NCBI GenBank assembly: GCA_937897645.1
Contig: CALCNV010000125.1
Location: 1 to 63,499, forward strand
Reading direction: 5' to 3'
DNA: 63,499 bases
From: an uncultured Lysobacteraceae bacterium
Lineage (GTDB): Bacteria > Pseudomonadota > Gammaproteobacteria > Xanthomonadales > Xanthomonadaceae
Shown: piece after piece, positions 1 through 8,437 of the stretch
Layout of the letters: each line of letters opens with the position of its first letter
Position numbering within the stretch: position 1 is the first letter of the stretch
Notes under the pieces: model-generated
What the model was told of the DNA's origin: nothing
The model's input: only the letters and a program-made list of their open reading frames with translations
Database searches by the model: none
Made by a program: the position numbers and the translations under genes

Positions 1-2
1 AC

Positions 3-272
3 CTGTCGTACTCGACAGGTGATACCCACCTGCTGTGTTACGCAATCAGCGACAGTCCTTATGGTCCGTTCGTGTACCAAGACGTGTTGCTGACGCCCGT
101 CGTGGGTTGGACCACGCACCACTCGATCTGCCAATTCCAGGATCGCTGGTATCTGTTCTACCACGACTCGATTCTTTCCGGTGGCGTCACCCACCTGCGC
201 TCGGTCAAGATGACCGAGCTTCACTACGACACACAGGGACGCATAGCGACCATCGATCCGTATGGCGGCTGA
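3..272 (+). CDS. Glycoside hydrolase family 43 protein, C-terminal fragment
   Basis: The reading frame is open from the window edge to a TGA at 270-272, so only about the last 89 residues of a larger gene are present. The segment THHSICQF..RWYLFYHD and the tail 'RSVKMTELHYDTQG' match the end of the five-bladed propeller of GH43 beta-xylosidases and alpha-arabinofuranosidases, where an HHS..F...WYLFYH strand is followed by a 'R.V..E.L.F...G.I' ending. GH43 enzymes remove arabinose or xylose from plant polysaccharide side chains. The stop overlaps the start of the downstream aldose epimerase by 11 bp, which fits one sugar-use operon. The catalytic residues lie upstream of the window, so exact specificity cannot be given. 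Confidence 0.75.
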   Translation: MSYSTGDTHLLCYAISDSPYGPFVYQDVLLTPVVGWTTHHSICQFQDRWYLFYHDSILSGGVTHLRSVKMTELHYDTQGRIATIDPYGG

Positions 273-1104
273 GCGCCCACGCTGGGTCCAGGCCGATGCA
301 ACGGCGCCGCTGTCTCCCGGCCCACTGATCAGGATCGCGCATGGCGGGCTGCAAGTGGACATCGCGCCGCAGGCCGGCGGTCGCATCGCCAGTATCGTCC
401 GACACGGCGTCGAACAACTGGTTGGCTACGGCGAGCCGCACACGGCGATGATCGATTGGGGGTGTTACCCGATGCTGCCGTGGGCAGGGCGCATACGCGG
501 TGGACGATTCAAGTTCGACGGCCGGGATTTCCAGCTGCCCATGAACCTTGGAGCACACGCGATCCATGGGACCGGTCTTGCCATGTCCTGGCAGGTGCAA
601 TCCCGTGATGCGCGTTCGTTGGAACTCTCGTTGGCGTTGCCGCAGGATGCGCGCTGGCCGTTCGGAGGCACGGCCTGCCAGCGAATGGAATTGTCTGACG
701 ACCAATTGGAACTGCACCTGTCGCTCGAGGCGGGAACGCTGGCAATGCCTGCCGTCGTAGGTTGGCACCCGTGGTTCCGTAAACCGGAGCGACTACGGTT
801 TTCTCCGGACGCGATGTATCCCCGGGACGAGGCTGGCATTGCCACCCTGCCAGTGGTGCCGCCAGCACCGGGTCCGTGGGATGACTGCTTCATCAACACG
901 CAGCGGATATCCCTCGACTACGAGGGGTTCCAGCTGCACTTGAGTTCGGACTGCAGGCATTGGGTAGTCTATGACCAAGCCGATGGCGCGGCCTGTGTCG
1001 AACCCCAGAGCGGCCCGCCCGACGCGTTCAACATCGAGCCATGCGTGCTAGCTCCGGGTGACGTACTTCATCGCTGGTTTCGCATGGAATGGAAAGACGG
1101 GTAA
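262..1104 (+). CDS. Aldose 1-epimerase family protein
   Basis: A 280-residue protein of the galactose mutarotase fold, which interconverts alpha and beta anomers of aldoses or acts on related hexose derivatives. Visible family marks are 'PMLPWAGRIRGGRF' near residue 70 (the N.RIRGG.F substrate loop), the histidine pair region 'GAHAIHGTGL' near residue 97, 'GWHPWFRKP' near 171 and the putative catalytic glutamate in 'CVEPQSGPPDAFN' near 250. No signal peptide is seen, so it should be cytoplasmic. The ATG at 262 overlaps the GH43 stop, implying translational coupling. It closes the operon: the next gene is convergent. Confidence 0.85.
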   Translation: MAAERPRWVQADATAPLSPGPLIRIAHGGLQVDIAPQAGGRIASIVRHGVEQLVGYGEPHTAMIDWGCYPMLPWAGRIRGGRFKFDGRDFQLPMNLGAHAIHGTGLAMSWQVQSRDARSLELSLALPQDARWPFGGTACQRMELSDDQLELHLSLEAGTLAMPAVVGWHPWFRKPERLRFSPDAMYPRDEAGIATLPVVPPAPGPWDDCFINTQRISLDYEGFQLHLSSDCRHWVVYDQADGAACVEPQSGPPDAFNIEPCVLAPGDVLHRWFRMEWKDG

Positions 1105-1202
1105 GTCCACAAATCGTCATCCCTGCCTTGATAACGGGCGACAAGAGGGGGGCTGGCTATGGAGTAACAGGTTAGGCCATCAACCGGAGATGATCTGTAC
1201 CT

Positions 1203-3269
1203 TCAGTGATCCGGTGAATGGTGGAAGTGCCGCTTGAACGGCACCTCGGCGCCGGCGGCTTCCTCCAGCTCGCGCGCATAGCGGTGGCCTTCGTAGACCG
1301 CATGCACGATCAGGCCCGGCGCGAGTGCGTCGCCGATGCAGCGGATCGACTGGATGCCGGCATCCGCCCATTCCGCTTCACGCGACAGCAGTTGCTGGTA
1401 AAGCACATCGTTTGGAAGACGCGAGGTGATCGCCACCACCGCATCGCAGGCAAGCGTGCGTGGCTTGCCGCTCCACACGTTTTCCAGGTCCAGTTGCGTG
1501 CCGTCGAACCCGGTGATGTTGTGCGACACGACCTGCTCCACGCCCAGTTCGGCCATGCGCACCTGGATGTGCTTGTAGTCGAGCGTGTGCACGCTCCATG
1601 AGGCGATGGTGTCGTCAGCGGTCAGGTAGGTCACGTCGCAACCCTGCTTACGCAAGGCTTCGGCAAGTACGCTGCCGAGGTAGAAATAATCGTCGTCGAA
1701 AATCACTACATGGCCTTGAGGAAAGCGTCCTTCCATGAGGTCATCAGGCGTGAAGACGCGCGCATTGCCATCGAAGCCGGCGATGCCCAGGCCATTGCTG
1801 CGTCCGAAGCCATCGCGACGCCAGTGGCAGCCGGTGGCCAGCACCACGTGCTCCGCGCCGAAGTCCAGCACGTCCTGCGCGGTCAGCTGCGAGTCCAGGT
1901 ACACGTTCACGTTGTCCATCTTGCCGATCTGGCCCACGCGCCAGTCGCGCACGCGCGCCCACTCGGACAGGCCGGGCAGGCGTGATTCGCGGGTGACGCG
2001 GCCGCCCAGTTCCTTGCGACCTTCGGCCACGTTCACTTCATAACCGCGCTGACCAAGTGCGCGCGCCGCTTCCAGCCCTGCGGGACCCGCACCGACCACC
2101 AGCACGCGCGATTCCGACTTGCGCGTGTCGATATTTTCCGGATGCCAGCCCTTGCGCCACTCTTCACCCATGGTCGGGTTCTGCGTACAACGGATCGGGG
2201 AAATGGTCATGTCGCCGGACACGCAGATATTGCAGCCGATGCATTCGCGGATATCGTTGATGCGGCCTTCTTCAATCTTGCGCGGCAGGAACGGGTCCGC
2301 GATCGAAGGGCGCGCTGCGCCAATCATGTCCAGCACGCCGCGCTTGAGCTGCGAGACCATCGTGTCCGGCGAGGTGAAGCGGCCGACGCCAACGACTGGC
2401 TTGGTCGTCGTCTTCTTCACGAAATCGATGAAGGGTTCCTGCGCGCCTTCGGCGGCGAAGCGCGAGGGCAGGGAGTCGTTGTACCAGGCGGCCACGTTGA
2501 CGTCCCACAGGTCGGGAAGCTCGGCCAGCATGCCGACGATGTCCTTCGCCTCGTTCAACTCCACGCCGCCCGGCCCCAGCAGTTCCTCGGTGGCAAAGCG
2601 GATCGCTACGGCACAGGTATCGCCGACGGCGTCCTTGGTGTCCTGCAGCACTTCACGCAGCAGGCGCACGCGGTTTTCCAGCGAGCCGCCGTATTCGTCG
2701 GTGCGCTGGTTGCGCCGGCGCTGCAGGAAGTGCATGGCCAGCGACAGGTCGTGGCCGGCATACACGTAGATGATGTCCATGCCGGCGCGCTTGCCGCGGA
2801 TCGCGGCTTCGCGATGCCAGCGGCGGTATTCGCGGATGTCATGCAGGTTCATCGCGCGCGCCTGCGCCGGGTAGCCGTATTTGGAAGGCTGGTGCGAGGG
2901 TGCGAGCAACACTTCGCGCGAGTACAGGTTGGAGGCGGTCGGTCCGTTGTGCGACAACTCCAGTGCGGCGAGTGCGCCATGCGCATGCACCTTCTCGCAC
3001 ATCAGGGCGAGTGCGGGGATGTCGCGGTCGTCCCACAGGCGTGCCTCGACATAGGGCGTCAGGTCGCTGCTGGGGTGGATCTCGCATTCTTCGGTCGAAA
3101 TCACCGCCCATCCGCCTTCGGCCTTCACTTCGCGCATCGCGGCGTGCGCCAGCGGCATCGCATGGCCCATGCCATTGCAATGCGGCACCTGGAAGAAACG
3201 GTTCTTCGCGGTCACCGGTCCAAGCTGGATCGGGGTGAACAGAATGTCGTAACGTGGATCGCGCGCCAT
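1203..3269 (-). CDS. Trimethylamine dehydrogenase-family Fe-S flavoprotein (amine dehydrogenase or N-demethylase)
   Basis: A 688-residue cytoplasmic flavoprotein with an N-terminal FMN TIM barrel (1-340), a ferredoxin-like 4Fe-4S site C343-x2-C346-x2-C349-x11-C361, and a C-terminal NAD/FAD-type domain starting at 'VLVVGAGPAGLEAA' near 395. It is collinear with Methylophilus trimethylamine dehydrogenase as I recall that sequence. It keeps the cysteine that carries covalent 6-S-cysteinyl FMN (C31, in QVPHC), the Tyr-His-Asp triad (Y170, H173, D265) and one aromatic cage residue (W262). The other two cage positions are changed: Tyr60 to E61 and Trp355 to D353. The pocket is therefore polar and acidic, as in histamine dehydrogenase rather than TMADH. 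Substrate inference: an amine carrying a second polar or cationic group. It is the last gene of the run containing the APC permease, 3 bp away. Confidence 0.88.
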   Translation of the reverse strand: MARDPRYDILFTPIQLGPVTAKNRFFQVPHCNGMGHAMPLAHAAMREVKAEGGWAVISTEECEIHPSSDLTPYVEARLWDDRDIPALALMCEKVHAHGALAALELSHNGPTASNLYSREVLLAPSHQPSKYGYPAQARAMNLHDIREYRRWHREAAIRGKRAGMDIIYVYAGHDLSLAMHFLQRRRNQRTDEYGGSLENRVRLLREVLQDTKDAVGDTCAVAIRFATEELLGPGGVELNEAKDIVGMLAELPDLWDVNVAAWYNDSLPSRFAAEGAQEPFIDFVKKTTTKPVVGVGRFTSPDTMVSQLKRGVLDMIGAARPSIADPFLPRKIEEGRINDIRECIGCNICVSGDMTISPIRCTQNPTMGEEWRKGWHPENIDTRKSESRVLVVGAGPAGLEAARALGQRGYEVNVAEGRKELGGRVTRESRLPGLSEWARVRDWRVGQIGKMDNVNVYLDSQLTAQDVLDFGAEHVVLATGCHWRRDGFGRSNGLGIAGFDGNARVFTPDDLMEGRFPQGHVVIFDDDYFYLGSVLAEALRKQGCDVTYLTADDTIASWSVHTLDYKHIQVRMAELGVEQVVSHNITGFDGTQLDLENVWSGKPRTLACDAVVAITSRLPNDVLYQQLLSREAEWADAGIQSIRCIGDALAPGLIVHAVYEGHRYARELEEAAGAEVPFKRHFHHSPDH

Positions 3270-3272
3270 GGA

Positions 3273-4586
3273 TCAGGACCGGTTGAGTCGGGTGCGCAGG
3301 ACGCGCATGAACAGGTACAGCGGCAAGCCCGCAGCCGCGAGTATCAATGCCATCTGGAAGGCCTCGTGCCCCATGCCGATGAAGGCGAAGATGGAGTAGG
3401 CGGTGCCCAGCACGGCGATCAGCAACAGGCCGCGCACGCCTGGATCGTCCAGGCGCTTGCCGCGCTTCCACAGCACGGCCAGTGCGATGGAGCAGCACAG
3501 GTACAGCGGCAGGTTGGCGGCGGTGACCACCTGGCTCAACACCGTGAAGCCGTTGACCAGCGATTTGCTGTAGTTCATCAGGATCATGCCGCTTGCAAGC
3601 ACGGCGGTCATGACCAGCGCAAAGGCCGGTGCGCCACGGCGGTTGTTGCGTGAAAGGAACGCGGGGAGTACGCCGTTGTCGGACATGGTGCGGGTCAGTT
3701 CGCCGACCAGCAGCGTCCAGCCATTCAATGCGCCGAGTCCGCTGACCACGACGAAGAGCGCCAGCCAGCGGCCCGTACCCTCGCCGACGAACCGGTCCAT
3801 CAGCAGTGCGAAAGGCGCTGGCGCGTTGGCAAGTTCCTGCTCGGGCAACAGCAGCATGGGCACCGTGGAGACGATGAGGTAGATCGCCGCGGTCAGCAGC
3901 GTGCCGACGATGGTGGCGCGCGGAATCGTACGCCCGGGGTTCTCGACCCGTGAGGCGGGAACGGTGGCCGACTCGATACCCAGCATCGCAAACAGTGCAA
4001 TGGTCGACGCTGCCATGGCATCGTGCAGCGTGACTGGCCGGGTTGGCAGGTGCGCGACATAGGATTGCGGTGAATACACAAGCATCCACACGCCCAACAC
4101 GGCGATGGCCAGCATCGGCATCAACTTCAACGCCGTAGTGGCGATCTGCACGCCACCGCCGCTACGTACGCCGAACAGGTTGATGGCGACGAACGTCCAC
4201 AACAACCCCAAGGCCAGCAACGACGGCTGCAGGGTGCCCATTCCCGGGAACACGGCCGTGATGTACGCCACCACGCCCGTTGCCAGTGCGGCATTGGTGA
4301 TCCACAACGAGACCCAGTAGCACCACAGTGCGATGTAAGCGGGCAGTTCGCCGAGCGTGCTGCGCACATAGCCGTAAGGGCCGTCCGCGTTGGGCATCTC
4401 CCGCGCCAGCCGTGCGAACACGCGCGCCAGCGCAATGCAACCCATGACGGTGATGACCCAGCCGATGGTGGCGTTGAACCCATACGGCGCCAGCGATGCA
4501 GGCAGCAGGAAGATGCCCATGCCGATGCAGTTGCCCACGACCAGCGCAGTGCAGGTCCAGAAACCGATCTTCTTGCTGTCGTTCAC
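3273..4586 (-). CDS. APC-family amino acid/amine permease (AdiC/PotE-like)
   Basis: A 437-residue inner-membrane transporter with about 12 hydrophobic segments. The first helix contains 'GNCIGMGIFLLPASLAPYG', the unwound TM1 substrate-binding motif (G-x-G-I-F) of the APC superfamily. TM6 has 'FAMLGIESATVPASRVENP', again typical of the basic amino acid/polyamine antiporter group (arginine-agmatine, putrescine-ornithine, lysine-cadaverine). It is followed after 3 bp by the TMADH-like gene, so transporter and oxidoreductase are probably co-transcribed. The likely job is to bring the amine or amino acid substrate across the inner membrane. Direction and substrate cannot be read from sequence. Confidence 0.85.
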   Translation of the reverse strand: MNDSKKIGFWTCTALVVGNCIGMGIFLLPASLAPYGFNATIGWVITVMGCIALARVFARLAREMPNADGPYGYVRSTLGELPAYIALWCYWVSLWITNAALATGVVAYITAVFPGMGTLQPSLLALGLLWTFVAINLFGVRSGGGVQIATTALKLMPMLAIAVLGVWMLVYSPQSYVAHLPTRPVTLHDAMAASTIALFAMLGIESATVPASRVENPGRTIPRATIVGTLLTAAIYLIVSTVPMLLLPEQELANAPAPFALLMDRFVGEGTGRWLALFVVVSGLGALNGWTLLVGELTRTMSDNGVLPAFLSRNNRRGAPAFALVMTAVLASGMILMNYSKSLVNGFTVLSQVVTAANLPLYLCCSIALAVLWKRGKRLDDPGVRGLLLIAVLGTAYSIFAFIGMGHEAFQMALILAAAGLPLYLFMRVLRTRLNRS

Positions 4587-4637
4587 TGATGCTTCCCCTA
4601 CAGGTTAAACAGCGGGCTTGGACGCAGATAAGATCTG

Positions 4638-4690
4638 AAAAAAGCGGATAAAGCATTTCATTGAAAAAGCTCCATCTGCTTGAATCCGCT
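4638..4690 (-). terminator. Candidate intrinsic terminator after the amidohydrolase gene
   Basis: On the minus strand GCGGAT (4689-4684) pairs with ATCCGC (4649-4644) and is directly followed by six T residues (4643-4638). The loop is long (about 34 nt), with possible internal pairing of AAGC and GCTT, so strength is uncertain. Position between amidohydrolase and permease suggests partial termination inside the catabolic run. Confidence 0.4.
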
Positions 4691-4720
4691 CTTATCCGTG
4701 CCGAGGATTTTTTGCCGTTC

Positions 4721-6013
4721 TCAATCCAGCGCAACCGGTTGTCCGCCCTTCACCACGCCGCGCACCTGGCGCAGGCATTCGATGTCTTGCAGCGGATTGC
4801 AGCCTACGGCGACCAGGTCGGCGAATTTTCCGGGCGCGATCGATCCGAGTTCCTTCTCCTTGCCCAACAAGGTCGCGGAATTGATCGTCGCGGACTGCAG
4901 CGCCTGTAACGGCGTCATGCCGTACTTGACCATGTAGGCGAACTGGCGCGCGTTGTCGCCATGGGGATACACGCCGGAATCGGTGCCGTAGGAAATATTG
5001 ACGCCGGCCGCGACCGCCTTGCGGAAGCCCTGGCGCTGCGCGTCGGTGGTTTCCAGGTTCTTGCGCAGGATTTCTTCCGACCAGCCATCCGCACGGCCCA
5101 CCGTGTCGATGTAGTCGCCGTTGTAGATATCCGCGTCCAGCCACGTGCCGTACTGCTTCATCAGGGCGATGGATTCATCGTCCATCAGCGAGCCGTGCTC
5201 GATCGAACGCACGCCCGCACGCACGGCGCGCTTGATGCCTTCCGCCCCATGTGCATGCGCGGCGACGAAGGTGCCGTGGCGCTTGGCTTCTTCCACCGCG
5301 ACGCGGATCTGTGCCTCGGTGTATTCCGACTGGCCTGGTTCGGTGCCCGCCGCCAGCACCGCGCCGGTGGCGATCAACTTGATGAAATCCGCGCCGCTGT
5401 CGAGCAGGAAATCCACGCGTTCGCGGATTTCATCCTCGCTGTTGGACACGCCCAGGCGGAACTGTTGCGGCACTTCGGTGCCTGCGGGCAGGCCGGTGAT
5501 TTCACCGCCACCGCCATCGACGGTGATGTAGGCACCCGCGACGTACATGCGCGGTCCCGGCACCAGGCCGGCATTGATCGCATCGCGCAGGATCACATCG
5601 GACAGCCCACGGTAGACGCCTACATCGCGCACCGTGGTGAAGCCGGCCTGCAACGTCTTGCGCGCATTGCTTGCGCCGATGAGCGCATCGCGGCCGGGAT
5701 TGCTTTTCAATGGCGTGGCGGGATCGGCGTACGGGCCCTCGTCGGCGACGTGGGTGTGCATGTCCATCAGGCCGGGCACGACCGTGTAGGCGGACCAGTC
5801 GATGACACGGCCATGGACCGTCGCGGCGTTCCACGCCTTGATCGACACCACTTTGCCGCCCTCGATGCCGATGGCCTGGTCAAGCAGTACGTTTCCGGAT
5901 TCGACATCGATCACGCGGCCTGCATGCACGGTGCTGTGTTCCGCCGCGTGCGTGGCGAAGGCAAGCACGGACAAGGCGAGGGCGGAAAACAAAGGGGTGG
6001 TGCGGACTTTCAT
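4721..6013 (-). CDS. Exported metal-dependent amidohydrolase (imidazolonepropionase/prolidase-like)
   Basis: The start chosen is ATG at 6013 (430 residues), because it begins a clear signal peptide (MKVRTTPLFSALALSVLAFATHAAE, split here after Ala) and overlaps the upstream Rieske gene by 4 bp. Amidohydrolase superfamily metal ligands are in place: H86-x-H88 in 'GLMDMHTH', carboxylated lysine K212 in 'FIKLIATGA', H253/H255 in 'AAHAHG', H273 in 'SIEHGS', and the final aspartate in 'YGTDSGVYPHGDN'. Family members include periplasmic Xaa-Pro or Xaa-Arg dipeptidases and imidazolonepropionase-like hydrolases. In this locus it probably cleaves an amide or cyclic amide in the periplasm before uptake. 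Exact substrate is open. Confidence 0.85.
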   Translation of the reverse strand: MKVRTTPLFSALALSVLAFATHAAEHSTVHAGRVIDVESGNVLLDQAIGIEGGKVVSIKAWNAATVHGRVIDWSAYTVVPGLMDMHTHVADEGPYADPATPLKSNPGRDALIGASNARKTLQAGFTTVRDVGVYRGLSDVILRDAINAGLVPGPRMYVAGAYITVDGGGGEITGLPAGTEVPQQFRLGVSNSEDEIRERVDFLLDSGADFIKLIATGAVLAAGTEPGQSEYTEAQIRVAVEEAKRHGTFVAAHAHGAEGIKRAVRAGVRSIEHGSLMDDESIALMKQYGTWLDADIYNGDYIDTVGRADGWSEEILRKNLETTDAQRQGFRKAVAAGVNISYGTDSGVYPHGDNARQFAYMVKYGMTPLQALQSATINSATLLGKEKELGSIAPGKFADLVAVGCNPLQDIECLRQVRGVVKGGQPVALD

Positions 6014-7086
6014 GCGTTGTCTCCCGCGTCGGCATACGCCGTGCGCAACTGGTTCTGGAAATGCCACACGCCGCTTTCGCGCTTGGGACACAGGCGGCCG
6101 GCTTCGTAGAAACCGGAGGCGAGGCCTTTCTGCACGGCTTCGCAGATGGTCACGTCTTCGATCTGCACTTCATCACTGAAGGCCTGGTCGGCGGCGATGC
6201 GTGCCATCGCCTTCTCGTCCTGGGCATAGTAGTAGTCGAACTCCACCCGACAGCGGCCGGGGCCCAGCGGCAGGATGCGGTTGGTCTGCAGGCGGCCTGG
6301 CATGATGTTGAGCATCACGTTGGGGTACACGAAATAGTAGTACGCCTGTCCTTCGCCATAGGCATCGCTGCCGCCGCGTAGCGGCGAGGACTGCAGCGAA
6401 TACCACGGGAACAGTTCCGTGTCGTAGGCGCGGTAATCCAGCACTTTCGACAGGCCGGGGTGCACGTGTGGCAGGTGGTAGCCTTCCAGGAAGTTGTCGA
6501 TGTAGACCTTCCAGTTGCAGTCGATGTCGTAGGAATCGCGGCGCAGGTAGCGCATCGCCGACAAGTCGATCGGCGCGATGCGATCCACGATGCCACCGTA
6601 AACGTCCTCGAATGGCGCGACATGTTCGTCCAGCGCCACGAACACCAGTCCCTGCCACTCATGCACGCGCAATGGAGGCAGGCGGATATCGTCCACGCTG
6701 AAATCGGCGGCGGCCTGCATCTCGGGCGCACTGCGCAGTTGACCTTCCAGCGTGTAGGTCCAGCCGTGGTACTTGCAGTGCAGGGCGCGCGCACCCTTGC
6801 CGTTGCACAGGGCCAGCGGTCCGGCGCGGTGCCGGCAGACATTGGGGAAGGCGCGCAGCACGCCGTCCTGCCCGCGGACCACGATCACCGGGACCTGGCC
6901 GATGGTCTCGACCACGTGGTCGCCCGGGTCTGCCAGTTGGCTGTGGTGCGCGACCAGCTGCCAACTGCGGGCGAAGACCGCACGCTGTTCCATGGCCAGC
7001 ATGTCGTCTCCGAAGTAATAGCGTGCCGGCAGGGCACTCGCCAGTTCCAATTGCATCGCCCCGTCAATTGACCGCATTGGGTTCAT
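6010..7086 (-). CDS. Rieske [2Fe-2S] non-haem iron oxygenase, CntA/choline monooxygenase-like
   Basis: A 358-residue catalytic subunit. The Rieske centre is C84-x-H86 ... C104-x2-H107 ('CRHRAGP' and 'CKYHGW'). The mononuclear iron site follows 'NWKVYIDNFLEGYHLPHVHP': ligands H204 and H209, with a likely Asp in 'QIEDVTICEAVQKGL' near 320. The residue that bridges the two iron centres is Glu (E201, in EGYH) instead of the usual Asp, a feature I associate with the carnitine monooxygenase CntA group acting on quaternary amines. It should hydroxylate a C-H next to nitrogen and trigger C-N cleavage. No reductase partner lies in the window. Start may be ATG 7086 or, given a GGGGG tract abutting it, ATG 7077. 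Confidence 0.88.
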   Translation of the reverse strand: MNPMRSIDGAMQLELASALPARYYFGDDMLAMEQRAVFARSWQLVAHHSQLADPGDHVVETIGQVPVIVVRGQDGVLRAFPNVCRHRAGPLALCNGKGARALHCKYHGWTYTLEGQLRSAPEMQAAADFSVDDIRLPPLRVHEWQGLVFVALDEHVAPFEDVYGGIVDRIAPIDLSAMRYLRRDSYDIDCNWKVYIDNFLEGYHLPHVHPGLSKVLDYRAYDTELFPWYSLQSSPLRGGSDAYGEGQAYYYFVYPNVMLNIMPGRLQTNRILPLGPGRCRVEFDYYYAQDEKAMARIAADQAFSDEVQIEDVTICEAVQKGLASGFYEAGRLCPKRESGVWHFQNQLRTAYADAGDNA

Positions 7087-7135
7087 CCCCCTTGGTTGTA
7101 AGCTTCAAGCCCGACCGGACCGTTGTGGAGCATCC

Positions 7136-8290
7136 ATGATCCGTTTCCCCGCCCTCCTTGCATTGTGCGCGATCTGTGCACTGGCGTCCGCCGCCGAACC
7201 GCGTGCTCGCGACCTTGGCATCCCCTTCGAAGGTTCGCCGGGACCGCTGAATGCAATCACCGACATCCAGGGCCTCACGGTCGGCCAGGTCACGCTGATC
7301 GAAGACCGCGCAGATGGCAAGAAGGTGCGTACCGGCGTCACCGCGATCCTGCCGCGCGGGCGCGGAAGTTTCGACATGCCGGCCTATGGCGCGTGGTTCG
7401 CGCTCAACGGCAACGGCGAGATGACCGGAACCGCATGGATCGACGAATCGGGCCAGTTGGAAGGGCCGGTGATGTTGACCAATACGCACAGCGTCGGCGT
7501 GGTCCACGATGCGGTGATTGCCGAACGCGTGCGTCTGGCCGGACCGGATGACTCCGGTTACTGGTGGTCGCTGCCGGTGGTGGCCGAGACCTGGGACGGG
7601 CACCTCAACGACATCAACGGTTTCCATGTGCGTCCCGAGCATGCGGCCAGGGCGATTGCGGATGCGCGCGGCGGTCCGGTCGCGGAAGGCAATGTCGGCG
7701 GCGGCACCGGAATGATCTGCCACGAGTTCAAGTGCGGCATCGGCACCGCGTCGCGGCGCACGAAAACGGAGGCGGGGGAGTTCATCGTCGGTGTCCTGGT
7801 GCAGGCCAACTACGGCATGCGCGACCCGCTGCGCATCGCGGGCGTGCCGGTGGGGCAATACCTGCGCAACGACCGCGTCTATAGCGAGCCCGAGCCCAGG
7901 TCCGAGACCGGCTCCATCATCATCGTGGTCGCCACCGACGCGCCGCTGTTGCCACACCAGTTGAAGCGCATCGCCAAGCGCGCAGGCATGGGGTTGGCGC
8001 GCATGGGCAGTTATGCCGGCAACGGGTCGGGTGATCTGTTCGTCGCGTTCACTACCGCCAACGCGGGTGCGTTTGCCAAGGGTCCGCTTGCGACCGTGCA
8101 GTCCATCGACAACGACCATCTGGATCCGTTGTTCGAAGCCACCGTGCAGGCCACCGAGGAAGCCATCGTCAACGCCATGGTCGCCGCGCGCGATATGCAG
8201 GGGCAGGACGGACGCTATGCAAAGGCGATCCCGCATGCGGAGCTTGTGGAATTGATGAAGCGGTTTGGGCGCTATGCGCCGAAGCCGTAA
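7136..8290 (+). CDS. Exported P1-family peptidase (DmpA/beta-aminopeptidase-like), first copy
   Basis: A 384-residue precursor with a cleavable signal peptide ending near 'ALASAAEP'. The family self-processes at a Gly-Ser bond to expose a nucleophilic serine: here G259-S260, in 'ETGSIIIVVATDAPL'. The N-block motifs 'NAITDIQGLTVGQVTL' and 'GVTAILPRG' and the glycine-rich 'GNVGGGTGM' are all present, so the enzyme looks complete. DmpA/BapA enzymes release N-terminal D-amino acids or beta-amino acids, including beta-alanyl peptides. It is divergent from the Rieske gene with only 49 bp between starts, so they may share control. A paralogue lies at 43308-44474. Confidence 0.88.
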   Translation: MIRFPALLALCAICALASAAEPRARDLGIPFEGSPGPLNAITDIQGLTVGQVTLIEDRADGKKVRTGVTAILPRGRGSFDMPAYGAWFALNGNGEMTGTAWIDESGQLEGPVMLTNTHSVGVVHDAVIAERVRLAGPDDSGYWWSLPVVAETWDGHLNDINGFHVRPEHAARAIADARGGPVAEGNVGGGTGMICHEFKCGIGTASRRTKTEAGEFIVGVLVQANYGMRDPLRIAGVPVGQYLRNDRVYSEPEPRSETGSIIIVVATDAPLLPHQLKRIAKRAGMGLARMGSYAGNGSGDLFVAFTTANAGAFAKGPLATVQSIDNDHLDPLFEATVQATEEAIVNAMVAARDMQGQDGRYAKAIPHAELVELMKRFGRYAPKP

Positions 8291-8315
8291 ACGAATCGAT
8301 CCGTTATCTTCCCAA

Positions 8316-8402
8316 TCGTCGCCGCCGCGCAGGCGGGGATGCAGTGGCTTTCGCGCATCAAATGCAAAGTCCATGGGTCCCCGCCTGCGCGGGGATGACG
8401 AT
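8316..8402. repeat. REP-like inverted repeat (family E variant)
   Basis: Two GC-rich arms, with 'GCGCAGGCGGGGAT' on the left and 'CCGCCTGCGCGGGGATGACG' on the right, enclose about 40 bp. The element fills the gap between two convergent peptidase genes and could act as a bidirectional terminator. It resembles the 'CGTCATCCC..GC..GGGAT' elements at 30422 and 35073. Confidence 0.6.
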
Positions 8403-8437
8403 TCATTTTTATCGCAACAGATGGACATCACTTCCAT

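Noticed and set aside
1203..3269. Simple annotation as trimethylamine dehydrogenase
   Set aside because: Two of three aromatic-cage residues are replaced by acidic ones, so the family name is kept but not the substrate.
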